Part shown: positions 1-6,814 of the stretch, in pieces
Numbering within the stretch: the first letter of the stretch is position 1
Layout: every line of letters begins with the position of its first letter
Position numbers and translations under genes: made by a program
Origin: Undibacterium sp.
Lineage (GTDB): Bacteria > Pseudomonadota > Gammaproteobacteria > Burkholderiales > Burkholderiaceae_D
Reading direction: 5' to 3'
Length of the DNA stretch: 10,147 nucleotides
Assembly (NCBI GenBank): GCA_019752975.1
Contig: JAIELM010000302.1
Location: 1 to 10,147 of the forward strand
Notes under the pieces: model-generated
The model's database searches: none
Seen by the model: the letters and a program-made list of their open reading frames with translations, nothing else
Told to the model about the DNA's origin: nothing

Positions 1-158
1 AATGGAAGAAATTGCGACCATAAAGTGCGAGGAGCATGTGTTGTCATGTTGTGCAATCATAGGGTAGATGGTGTACCTATATTAGGGGGCTAGATACGGA
101 GATGTAAATTCAATTGATGTTTTTGAGCTTTGTTTATTGAGTTTACTAAACAAATATT
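1..158. other. Left-edge non-coding stretch, nothing recognised
   Basis: AT-rich sequence with no supportable gene. A plus-strand frame is open from the window edge to a TAG at 91-93, and another short frame runs from an ATG at 2 to a TAG at 65-67. Neither resembles a known protein end. On the minus strand an ATG near 62 reads out of the window, but it has no ribosome binding site. Either edge frame could be the tip of a gene lying outside the window; this cannot be decided here. The last bases (151-158) form the left target duplication of the repeat element that follows. Confidence 0.4.
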
Positions 159-333
159 GTAATTATTCGGCTCCCTATGTAAGCCGTCTTTCCCGCATGT
201 CTTTAGCGGGAATCCAGCGACTTTTGTTCTGCAACTTACGCCACAAGATTCCCGATTAAGCCCTAGTGAATGACATAAAATAGGGTGGCGTACTTTGAAA
301 TTCCTACTTCGTCATAGAGGGCTGAATAATTAA
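159..333 (+). mobile_element. Miniature inverted-repeat element (MITE), copy 1
   Basis: A ~175-bp non-coding element. Its ends are imperfect inverted repeats: 161-179 (AATTATTCGGCTCCCTATG) pairs with 313-331 (CATAGAGGGCTGAATAATT) at about 16 of 19 positions. Including the two outer bases, the left end reads GTAATTATTC and the right end, read inward, TTAATTATTC. It is flanked by CAAATATT (151-158) and TAAATATT (334-341), a 7/8 match that looks like an aged 8-bp target duplication. Inside is a 7-bp stem, TTCCCGC (190-196) with GCGGGAA (206-212). A second copy lies inverted at 4047-4219, about 87% identical by eye. There is no transposase frame inside, so any movement must use a transposase supplied elsewhere. 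The 8-bp duplication with GTAA-type ends fits what I recall of the IS66 family; that assignment is inference. Confidence 0.8.
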
Positions 334-486
334 TAAATATTTGAGTAAAAATAGCCTGTGTTTGATAGATGACTTGTTGGATAGCTTGTGATCTTGCCTG
401 CTCTTCCTCATTAGAAAAAGGGAGAGCTAGAAGAATTTGCTTCGTAGCTTCAGTACACCAGACTTGTGCCGATACCCATACCTTTC
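334..486. other. Spacer upstream of the flavoprotein gene, no gene seen
   Basis: No gene is supported. On the minus strand a frame is open from about 484 down to a TAG at 263-265, running through the repeat element. It has no ATG, GTG or TTG start in frame, no ribosome binding site and no recognisable family, and its length is not surprising by chance. It could at most be a decayed gene tail. I found no convincing -35/-10 pair by eye, although the promoter of the flavoprotein gene must lie here or inside the element. Confidence 0.4.
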
Positions 487-527
487 AGGAGAAAACATTT
501 GTGCCAATCATGAATGAGAAACCGTAG
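487..527 (+). promoter_or_regulatory. Strong Shine-Dalgarno with a tiny leader frame overlapping the next start
   Basis: AGGAG at 487-491 is the best ribosome binding site in the area. It lies 9 bases before a GTG at 501, which opens a frame of only eight codons (M-P-I-M-N-E-K-P) ending at TAG 525-527. The last base of that stop is the first base of the GTG at 527 that starts the flavoprotein, so a ribosome ending on the leader could restart on the gene. The other reading is a single missing base near 520-527, which would fuse the leader to the flavoprotein. Translation from this site is inferred, not shown. Confidence 0.4.
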
Positions 528-1765
528 TGAACAAGAATAGAAACGCATTAGTGCTGGTCATCGGTGCCGGTCCCGCCGGATTGATGGCGGCAGAACAAAT
601 TGCGCTGGCCGGTTTTCAGGTGGAAGTGATGGACGCCATGCCTTCGGCCGGGCGCAAATTTTTACTCGCGGGTAAGAGTGGAATGAATCTAACCCACAGC
701 GAAAATTTTGATGCGTTTATCCAGCGTTATCGTGGGCGACAACAAGAGCTAGCGCCGATACTGGAGGAGTTTCCTGCGGAGGCTGTGCGCGCTTGGGCGC
801 AGCAATTAGGAATAGCGACTTTTGTCGGTAGTTCAGGGCGCGTATTTCCGGTCGATATGAAGGCTGCGCCTTTACTGCGTGCCTGGCTATCGCGCTTACG
901 TAGCTTAGGGGTGTTGTTTAGTATGCGTCATCGTTGGCAAGGCTGGAATGCTGAGGGCGCTCTGTGCTTTGAATACAATGGTGAAGCCTTAATGCGTCGC
1001 CCTGATGCGGTGGTGTTGGCGTTAGGTGGCGCAAGTTGGGCGCGCTTGGGATCGGACGGCGCTTGGCAAACATGCTTAGGTGAGCGCGGCATTAAGGTCT
1101 CGCCTTTGCTTGCTAGCAACTGTGGCTTTTTACTTTCATGGTCGGCGCATATGAAAGAGAAATGTGCAGGAATGCCTTTGACCAATGTGATCGCTCATGT
1201 GCGTGATGTTAATGGTGAGTTCATCAGCAAACAAGGACAATGCGTGATTACCGAAAGTGGGATCGAAGGTAGTTTGATCTATGCCTTATCTGCTCCTCTG
1301 CGCGAATTACTTGTCCGTGATGGTTATGCTCAATTGAATCTGGACTTATTACCCGGGAATGGTAGTGAGGCAGTGCTGCAAACTTTAAGCGCCTCGCGTG
1401 GATCGCGCTCTTTAAGCAGTCATTTAAAGAGCAAGCTGGGTTTGCATAGTGTGCATATCGCCTTGCTCTATGAGGTGCTTAGCAAAACGGCCTTGCAAGA
1501 TCCCCAAATTCTTGCGCAAACGATCAAGGCCTTGCCATTGTGTTTGATGGGAACAAGTCCTATGGATGAGGCGATAAGTTGTGCTGGCGGTCTACATTTT
1601 TCTGAGCTCGATCAAAAGCTTATGTTAAAGTCGCTTCCTGGTATTTTTTGTGCGGGTGAAATGCTAGATTGGGATGCTCCCACAGGTGGTTATTTACTTA
1701 ATGCCTGTTTTGCCAGTGGTTATGTTGCGGGGCGTGGAGTTCTTACATTTTTGGACCAAAAATAA
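527..1765 (+). CDS. PP_4765-family FAD/NAD(P)-binding flavoprotein (HI0933-like)
   Basis: A 412-residue soluble flavoprotein of the TIGR03862/HI0933-like group, whose substrate is not known. The N-terminal dinucleotide fold shows GAGPAG at residues 13-18. The family block GRKFLLAGKSGMNLTHSE follows at 42-59, ALGGASWARLGSDG at 165-178, and the C-terminal FAD-closing block with CAGEMLDWDAPTGGYLLNA around 375-393. Length and both ends match the family, so the gene looks intact. The start is GTG at 527, because a TGA at 515-517 blocks the frame upstream; only a weak GAG (516-518) precedes it, while a much better Shine-Dalgarno serves a tiny overlapping leader frame. A hairpin followed by a T-run lies behind the stop, so the gene may be transcribed separately from the next one. 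FAD binding is well supported. Any oxidoreductase reaction is unassigned. Confidence 0.9.
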   Translation: MNKNRNALVLVIGAGPAGLMAAEQIALAGFQVEVMDAMPSAGRKFLLAGKSGMNLTHSENFDAFIQRYRGRQQELAPILEEFPAEAVRAWAQQLGIATFVGSSGRVFPVDMKAAPLLRAWLSRLRSLGVLFSMRHRWQGWNAEGALCFEYNGEALMRRPDAVVLALGGASWARLGSDGAWQTCLGERGIKVSPLLASNCGFLLSWSAHMKEKCAGMPLTNVIAHVRDVNGEFISKQGQCVITESGIEGSLIYALSAPLRELLVRDGYAQLNLDLLPGNGSEAVLQTLSASRGSRSLSSHLKSKLGLHSVHIALLYEVLSKTALQDPQILAQTIKALPLCLMGTSPMDEAISCAGGLHFSELDQKLMLKSLPGIFCAGEMLDWDAPTGGYLLNACFASGYVAGRGVLTFLDQK

Positions 1766-1770
1766 AATCA

Positions 1771-1800
1771 GAACTCATTGGTTGAGTTCAACAAGTTTTT
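1771..1800 (+). terminator. Possible rho-independent terminator after the flavoprotein gene
   Basis: GAACTCA (1771-1777) pairs perfectly with TGAGTTC (1783-1789) around a 5-base loop, and TTTTT follows at 1796-1800 after six bases. The stem has only three G-C pairs and the T-run is not directly attached, so termination may be partial. Its position, 6 bases behind the flavoprotein stop, is right. A TTG in the loop (1778) opens the upstream part of the next frame, which argues against that TTG being a real start. Confidence 0.4.
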
Positions 1801-1900
1801 AGAGCAAATTTTCAGTTTGGACTACACTATGCGCAATGAACCTTGGTGCGTGACGGTGTGTGATATAAGCATGTCTATAAATAAACGAGATGTAAATAAT

Positions 1901-2080
1901 ATGATAGAAGAAGTTGTGGCTTCGCCTTGCATCAAACAGTGTCAATTGGATGAAACTCGTCAAACCTGTATTGCATGCTTGCGCAGTCTTGATGAAATTA
2001 TGGCATGGAGTAGCGCTAGTAACGAGACGAAACGTGCCATTTGGCAGGCGATCAAGCTGCGTAGGGCTTCAGTTTCTTAA
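1901..2080 (+). CDS. DUF1289 small four-cysteine protein
   Basis: A small protein of about 59 residues and of unknown function. The DUF1289 signature is plain: SPCIKQCQLDETRQTCIACL, then RSLDEIMAW and a C-terminal Trp/Ala helix (KRAIWQAI). Four cysteines in a CxxxC...CxxC layout could bind metal or be redox active; this is inference from spacing, not known biochemistry. The ATG at 1901 puts seven residues before the SPCI motif, as in relatives, but has only a weak GAGA upstream. Longer in-frame starts exist at ATG 1871 and ATG 1829 and at TTG 1778; the last sits in a terminator-like loop, and the 1778-1900 stretch looks non-coding. The carbonic anhydrase gene starts 38 bases downstream. Confidence 0.75.
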   Translation: MIEEVVASPCIKQCQLDETRQTCIACLRSLDEIMAWSSASNETKRAIWQAIKLRRASVS

Positions 2081-2118
2081 AAATATTGTCGTAAAGCAGC
2101 TATCAAATTTCACGATTT

Positions 2119-3195
2119 ATGGAAAAGATTATGCGCCAACTCGCCCTCGTCCTGTTTTTTGTTGCTACCGCCGTCATGGCCAATGATCCTCCGAGTAAGC
2201 CAATTAAGCCTTTGCAGAGCAAAGAAGAAGCGTCAAGCTCCGTGCCAGCTTCAACGGCGCCAAAAGAAGAAGTTAAGCCAATTAGAGAGACTAAGGCAAG
2301 TCGCGAAGCAAAAGCAGCCGAAGCCGCTAAGCAAAAAGAGCAGCAAGCCTCGGATGAATTAGCCACCAAGATTGCCGAGAAATTAGCCGCTATACGTAAA
2401 GATAAGCCCGAACCGATTCGTCCCAGTGTTCGACCTGCTATTCGCCCACCGCATGCGGCATATAGCCAAAAAAGTGAGCCCAAGTTGGCAGAAAAGGCCA
2501 AAGTAGTCCATGCCGTCAATAGTGCTCATTGGAGTTATGAAGGCGAGGGCGACCCCTCAAGTTGGGGCAAGATGAATCCTGCCAATGCCAAATGTGATTC
2601 GGGTGATCGCCAATCTCCTATCGATATTCGCGATGGAATACGAGTAGATTTGGATGGTATTAATTTCGACTATAAGCCAGTGGCATTTAGCGTCATCGAT
2701 AATCGTCATACCATACAGGTTAACCTTAGCTCGGGTAATCGTATTCAGGTTTCTGGTAAAACTTTTGAACTGGTGCAGTTTCATTTTCATCGTCCTTCGG
2801 AGGAGCGAATAGGCGGTAAAAATTTTGCTATGGTGGCGCATTTAGTGCATAAGGATATGGAAGGAAAATTAGCCGTCATTGCCGTGTTAATTGAGCCGGG
2901 TAAATCGAACGTGGTGGTGCAAACGGTATGGAATAATTTACCCTTAGAAAAAGAAGAAGTAGTTAAAGCCATCAGCACCATCGATATGACGCAGATATTA
3001 CCGACTAGCCGCGACTATTACACTTATATGGGATCGTTGACTACACCACCGTGTAGCGAAGGTGTGCTGTGGATGGTGATGAAAGAACCAATAGAAATCT
3101 CAAGCGATCAGCACGCTATTTTTGCTAGGCTATATCCTATGAATGCGCGGCCTATACAAAGAACCGCTGGACGCATCATTAAAGAATCTAAATAA
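2119..3195 (+). CDS. Exported alpha-type carbonic anhydrase with long charged linker
   Basis: Reversible hydration of CO2 to bicarbonate, expected in the periplasm. Residues ~6-21 form a signal peptide (hydrophobic LALVLFFVATAV, likely cut after AVMA). Residues 22-130 are a low-complexity Lys/Ala/Glu/Pro-rich stretch, and the alpha-CA domain fills ~135-355. The zinc ligands are visible as H222 and H224 (QFHFH) and H241 (AHLVH). H197 (NRH) fits the proton shuttle, E228 and T308 (SLTTPPC) the gatekeeper pair. C159 and C312 match the disulfide of bacterial alpha-CAs. All catalytic residues are present, so the enzyme should be active. At 358 residues it is about 100 longer than typical bacterial members, entirely because of the linker. 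The ATG at 2131 (residue 5) has a better ribosome site (GGA at 2121-2123) and may be the true start. The next gene follows after 6 bases. Confidence 0.93.
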   Translation: MEKIMRQLALVLFFVATAVMANDPPSKPIKPLQSKEEASSSVPASTAPKEEVKPIRETKASREAKAAEAAKQKEQQASDELATKIAEKLAAIRKDKPEPIRPSVRPAIRPPHAAYSQKSEPKLAEKAKVVHAVNSAHWSYEGEGDPSSWGKMNPANAKCDSGDRQSPIDIRDGIRVDLDGINFDYKPVAFSVIDNRHTIQVNLSSGNRIQVSGKTFELVQFHFHRPSEERIGGKNFAMVAHLVHKDMEGKLAVIAVLIEPGKSNVVVQTVWNNLPLEKEEVVKAISTIDMTQILPTSRDYYTYMGSLTTPPCSEGVLWMVMKEPIEISSDQHAIFARLYPMNARPIQRTAGRIIKESK

Positions 3196-3201
3196 ACACG
3201 G

Positions 3202-4038
3202 ATGAACAGCTTCTCTACACTCAGTCTTAGTATTATTGGTGCAGGTCGTGTTGGACAAAGCTTGGGGCACTTATTTTCTCAGCTAAAGGTTTTTGATGTC
3301 GCACAAATCTATACTCAGAATGAAGAGAGTAATGATGTTGCACTTCAGTTCATCGGTGCTGGTCGAGGAATACATAAGCTAGATCAATTAGAACCCTCCG
3401 ATGTGATCATGATTGCTGTTCCCGATGATCATATCGCGACCATTGCACAGTACTTATTGACGCACAATTTACTGCGGCGAGGCCAGTTGGTATTTCACTG
3501 TAGTGGTGCACAATCTTCTAAACTCTTGGCGCCTTTACGCGCCGCCGAAGTGCATGTCGCCAGTGTGCATCCGGTGCGTAGTTTTGCCCAGCCTAGAAGT
3601 GCGGTCGAGGATTTTTGCGGCACTATTTGCAGTATCGAAGGGGATCATTTGGCCTTGGCAATTTTGATGCCTGCGTTTAGCGCGATAGGCGGACAAATAT
3701 TAGCTATCGCGACCGAAAACAAATTGCTGTATCACGCAGGATCGGTCTTTGCCAGTAATTATTTGGTGAGTTTAATGGATATGGCGATGAACACCTATTG
3801 CGCCGCCGGTGTGTCTCCTGAAATGGCCACCGCAATGGCAAAATCCTTGGCGCTACAAAGTATAGACAATGTTTTTAAGCTTGGTACGGCCGCTGCCTTG
3901 ACTGGGCCGATCAAACGTGGCGATACGCAGCTCGTGACACAGCAGGCAGAACTAGTCAAAGCATGGGATGCTCCAGCTGGCGAGTTGTATCAGGCCTTTA
4001 TCGCACCTACAACCAGTTTGGCTAAGCGCGCGTTCTAG
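3202..4038 (+). CDS. Rossmann-like and DUF2520 domain protein
   Basis: A 278-residue protein with an N-terminal dinucleotide-binding fold (IIGAGRVGQSLG, residues 11-22) and a C-terminal helical DUF2520 domain. Its layout resembles pyrroline-5-carboxylate reductase and 6-phosphogluconate dehydrogenase relatives. Conserved blocks seen are IAVPDDHI (71-78), FHCSGAQSS (98-106), SVHPVRSFA (121-129), YHAGSVFASNYL (177-188) and LTGPIKRGD (233-241). It probably binds NAD(P), but no substrate is established for the family. The start lies 6 bases behind the carbonic anhydrase stop with no good Shine-Dalgarno, so translation is probably coupled to the upstream gene. The TAG stop directly abuts the target duplication of repeat copy 2. 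Confidence 0.9.
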   Translation: MNSFSTLSLSIIGAGRVGQSLGHLFSQLKVFDVAQIYTQNEESNDVALQFIGAGRGIHKLDQLEPSDVIMIAVPDDHIATIAQYLLTHNLLRRGQLVFHCSGAQSSKLLAPLRAAEVHVASVHPVRSFAQPRSAVEDFCGTICSIEGDHLALAILMPAFSAIGGQILAIATENKLLYHAGSVFASNYLVSLMDMAMNTYCAAGVSPEMATAMAKSLALQSIDNVFKLGTAAALTGPIKRGDTQLVTQQAELVKAWDAPAGELYQAFIAPTTSLAKRAF

Positions 4039-4046
4039 GATTATTC
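4039..4046. repeat. 8-bp target duplication of MITE copy 2 (left)
   Basis: GATTATTC here is repeated exactly at 4220-4227 on the other side of the element. It begins at the base after the TAG stop (4036-4038) of the DUF2520 gene. With the duplication collapsed, the two convergent stop codons would be only 9 bases apart. Confidence 0.8.
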
Positions 4047-4219
4047 GTAATTATTCAGCCCGCTATGACGAAATTGAAATTTCAAAGTACTCCACTATTT
4101 TAGGTCATTCACTAGGGTTTAATCGGAAATCTTGTGGCGTCCCTTGCTTAACAAAAGTTGCTGGATTCCCGCTAAAAACATGCGGGAAAGACGGCTTACA
4201 TAGGAGCCTGAATAATGAC
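4047..4219 (-). mobile_element. Miniature inverted-repeat element (MITE), copy 2
   Basis: A ~173-bp inverted copy of the element at 159-333, about 87% identical by eye with one 2-base gap. The ends are GTAATTATTCAGCCCGCTATG (4047-4067, first 2 bases plus the 19-base repeat) and CATAGGAGCCTGAATAATGAC (4199-4219). It is flanked by a perfect 8-bp direct repeat, GATTATTC, at 4039-4046 and 4220-4227. The internal 7-bp stem is TTCCCGC (4166-4172) with GCGGGAA (4182-4188). No transposase is encoded. It lies between two convergent genes, so its hairpin could act on transcripts from both sides, though no T-run follows the stem. Confidence 0.87.
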
Positions 4220-4228
4220 GATTATTCT

Positions 4229-5698
4229 TTACTCAGAAAAATACACGGCGTTGCGACCACTATCTTTGGCTTGATATAGGGCGACGTCAGCGCGTTCAAA
4301 TACACTGTCTTCGGTATCCTGCAATTTGCATTCGGCTACACCCATGCTGACGGTAAGTGCTAGTTTTCCCTTGGTGAGATCGGTGGTGCGTGAAAAATCA
4401 TTGGCGGCTATGGTCGCGCGTAAATTCTCGGCAATCGAGGTGGCTTTTTCTAGGGTACAGTTTTTTAATAACAGCAAAAATTCTTCTCCGCCCCAACGAC
4501 AAATCACGTCGCTTTCTCGCAGAGAGCGTTTAGAAATGAGAGCGATTTCACGTAACACATGGTCACCCACCAAATGCCCGTGTTTATCATTGATTTTCTT
4601 AAAATAATCGACATCCATGAGTGCCACGCATAAGGTCTGGCGTGAACGTTCACTGTCAAGTTTAGCTTGCTGAAAAATGAAATCGAAAGCCTTACGATTC
4701 AACAGCTTGGTGAGGGGATCTGTGGCGGCTGATTTTTCTATCCGATTTTGATAGCGTCGTATCGCCAGCAAGACCAGCGCCAACACTGCCAGCGTAATCA
4801 CCAGACCCAAAAGTCCATTAAGTAGCAGCAGTCGATTGAGCGACGCCAGCTCACTTTCCAAATTTTGCTCGACCAAAAGATGCCAGCCTAATTCTGGAAT
4901 GTAGCGGGTATTGAGGTAAATATGTTCGCCTTGATCGACGTAATCTAGACCTTGTGGAGTGCTTTTATTGTCAGAGAGAATTTGCTGCGCAAGATTTTTT
5001 AGGCCGGGGATATTTTCTAATTTGGTTTTTCTATGTTTAAATACGCTACCAGTTAGTACTATTCGACCTTTTTGATCCACAAAATAAATTGTGCGTTGAA
5101 ACCGAGTTTGATAGCGGTCGATTAAGCGCTTCATATTGTCTAGTGTCATGCCGACACCGACTGCGCCAATAAAGTTGTTGTGATAATCGAGGACGCGATA
5201 ATTGGTGAAGATAAGTAGTTGGTCGTGATTGCTAAGGTCGGGATCGACATTGATTTCGTATGCCGTCTTTAAATTCTTGACGCGATAGAACCAAACATCA
5301 CGCGGCTCTTTTTCGGAGACTGTTTTAAGTACGCCTTCGGGATAATAGTAATTTTTGCTGACATCACTGACTAAAAAACTCGAATTGGCGGCATTTCTTA
5401 GTTTGATCTCATTGAGATATTTAGTGATTAAGTCTGGGTTTTGCTCACCATTGATTAGCCAATCTTTGACGAACGTATCGTTCGCCATCTGGCTAGAAAC
5501 AAAGACCGGACGAAGTATATCTTTTTGAATTTCGGAATAGATAGTGTCCCCGGTGCTGGGTAGTGTGTTTTCGCTTAAGCCTTTTTGCAAGGTATCTCGC
5601 GAAACAATGTAAACACTGACTAACATGGTCGAGAAGCCAAGTAGTAGTATCAAAGAAATCCATATCAGCAGCTTATATCGTTTGAATGCTTTTCTCAT
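4229..5698 (-). CDS. Membrane-bound diguanylate cyclase, Cache sensor plus GGDEF
   Basis: Makes cyclic di-GMP from two GTP at the inner membrane. Of 489 residues, helix 1 is ~10-32, a periplasmic double-Cache-like sensor region ~33-285 (with the typical FIGAVGVGMTLDNM at 176-189), helix 2 ~288-313, and the GGDEF domain ~323-489. The active-site loop GGEEF is at 403-407 and the GTP/Mg region MDVDYFKKIND at 361-371. An intact inhibitory site, RESD (394-397), lies five residues before GGEEF, so product feedback is expected. No EAL or HD-GYP domain is present, so it should be a synthase only. The ligand of the sensor cannot be read from sequence. The ATG lacks an obvious Shine-Dalgarno. The gene is divergent from the next one, across 54 bases. 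Confidence 0.93.
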   Translation of the reverse strand: MRKAFKRYKLLIWISLILLLGFSTMLVSVYIVSRDTLQKGLSENTLPSTGDTIYSEIQKDILRPVFVSSQMANDTFVKDWLINGEQNPDLITKYLNEIKLRNAANSSFLVSDVSKNYYYPEGVLKTVSEKEPRDVWFYRVKNLKTAYEINVDPDLSNHDQLLIFTNYRVLDYHNNFIGAVGVGMTLDNMKRLIDRYQTRFQRTIYFVDQKGRIVLTGSVFKHRKTKLENIPGLKNLAQQILSDNKSTPQGLDYVDQGEHIYLNTRYIPELGWHLLVEQNLESELASLNRLLLLNGLLGLVITLAVLALVLLAIRRYQNRIEKSAATDPLTKLLNRKAFDFIFQQAKLDSERSRQTLCVALMDVDYFKKINDKHGHLVGDHVLREIALISKRSLRESDVICRWGGEEFLLLLKNCTLEKATSIAENLRATIAANDFSRTTDLTKGKLALTVSMGVAECKLQDTEDSVFERADVALYQAKDSGRNAVYFSE

Positions 5699-5752
5699 AG
5701 ATGCAACAATAGAGGAACGGTTTGCCTAAGCCCTCAATCATAAAGGAAGTTT

Positions 5753-6766
5753 ATGAAATTAACTAGAGAATCATCTTATCCAGTGCTGGCGTCTTATGTA
5801 CTGGCGGCTCTTACTTTATTCTTAGTGTTAAAAGCGGGTCTATTGGTCGCTTTGTTTTCAGGTCTCATGTTGTATTCCCTAGTACGCTTACTTGTACCAA
5901 GTATACAAAAACATTTTGGCACTCAACAAGCACGTGTCATCGCGGTGATTTTTTTGTCCTCGGTAATTATTCTGGCGATTAGTTTGGGGATTTGGGGGGC
6001 GGTAGTATTTTTACGTAGCGATGCGGCGAGCATCCCTAGCTTATTGCAAAAACTGGCGGACCTCATCGAAGAATCTCGCCATACTTTACCTCTGTGGTTA
6101 AGCAGCAATTTGCCGGAAGATATCGATGGACTAAAACAGATTTTGACCGACGGATTACGAGATCACGCTGGCGAGGCTAAAGTCTTAGGTCAGGAAGCGG
6201 GGCATCTTATTGTGCATCTTTTGTTAGGGATGATTATTGGTAGTATGGTCGCCTTACGAGACGCCACAGGAGCACATCATTATTTGCCACTTGCTGCCGC
6301 ACTAAGACAAAGGGTGAGCCATTTGGCGGAGATGTTTCATCGTGTTGTGTTCGCACAGGTGAGAATTTCTTTGATTAATACCGTGTTTACCGGTGTGTTT
6401 TTGGCGGTGGTCTTACCATTATCTGGGGTACATTTGCCTTTGGTAAAAAGCATGATCGCCATCACCTTTATCGCCGGCCTTATTCCTGTGGTGGGCAATA
6501 TTATTTCCAATACCGTGATCGTGATTGTGAGTCTATCTTACTCATTGCAAATGGCTGGAATTTCACTCGCCTATATGGTCGTGATTCACAAGTTAGAATA
6601 CTTTTTGAATGCGCGCATTATCGGTTCGCAAGTGAATGCCAAAGCGTGGGAATTATTGACTGCGATTTTGGTTATGGAAACGCTCTTTGGACTGCCTGGT
6701 TTAGTCGCCGCTCCGGTGTTTTACTCCTATGTCAAAAGAGAGTTGAGTGAACAAGCGCTGGTTTAG
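5753..6766 (+). CDS. AI-2E/PerM family membrane transporter
   Basis: A 337-residue inner-membrane protein of the AI-2E exporter-like family (formerly UPF0118, includes PerM and TqsA). Hydrophobic helices occur at about 10-27, 28-48, 62-86, 150-168, 205-225, 232-262, 266-280 and 301-325, with a soluble stretch ~90-148 between helices 3 and 4, as usual. Family blocks are FIAGLIPVVGN (239-249) and HKLEYFLNARIIGSQVN (279-295). Members have been linked to autoinducer-2 release or Na+/H+ exchange, so the substrate should not be taken from the name. A good AAGGAAG (5743-5749) lies just before the ATG. Its promoter must lie in the 54-base divergent gap or inside the 5' part of the cyclase gene. Confidence 0.9.
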   Translation: MKLTRESSYPVLASYVLAALTLFLVLKAGLLVALFSGLMLYSLVRLLVPSIQKHFGTQQARVIAVIFLSSVIILAISLGIWGAVVFLRSDAASIPSLLQKLADLIEESRHTLPLWLSSNLPEDIDGLKQILTDGLRDHAGEAKVLGQEAGHLIVHLLLGMIIGSMVALRDATGAHHYLPLAAALRQRVSHLAEMFHRVVFAQVRISLINTVFTGVFLAVVLPLSGVHLPLVKSMIAITFIAGLIPVVGNIISNTVIVIVSLSYSLQMAGISLAYMVVIHKLEYFLNARIIGSQVNAKAWELLTAILVMETLFGLPGLVAAPVFYSYVKRELSEQALV

Positions 6767-6814
6767 CGGCATAATTTTATAGCTTAATAACGACTTAATT
6801 TTAGAAAGAAAAAA

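Noticed and set aside
263..484. Minus-strand open frame through repeat copy 1, about 74 codons
   Set aside because: It has no ATG, GTG or TTG start in frame and no ribosome site, runs through a mobile repeat, and matches no family I recognise.
1778..1900. N-terminal extension of the DUF1289 protein from TTG 1778
   Set aside because: The TTG lies in the loop of a terminator-like hairpin, the stretch is AT-rich without a ribosome site, and the family normally begins just before the SPCI motif.
2103..2519. Minus-strand frame of 138 codons opposite the carbonic anhydrase linker
   Set aside because: It is an antisense shadow of the low-complexity Lys/Ala/Glu codons; its Ala/Ser/Leu-rich product is an artefact of composition.
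159..4219. Composite transposon carrying the flavoprotein to DUF2520 genes
   Set aside because: Each repeat copy has its own different 8-bp flanking duplication, which shows independent insertions; there is also no transposase.
3968..4279. Plus-strand frame spanning the DUF2520 gene end and MITE copy 2
   Set aside because: It overlaps the true gene in another frame, runs across a mobile repeat and into the antisense of the cyclase gene, and has no family resemblance.
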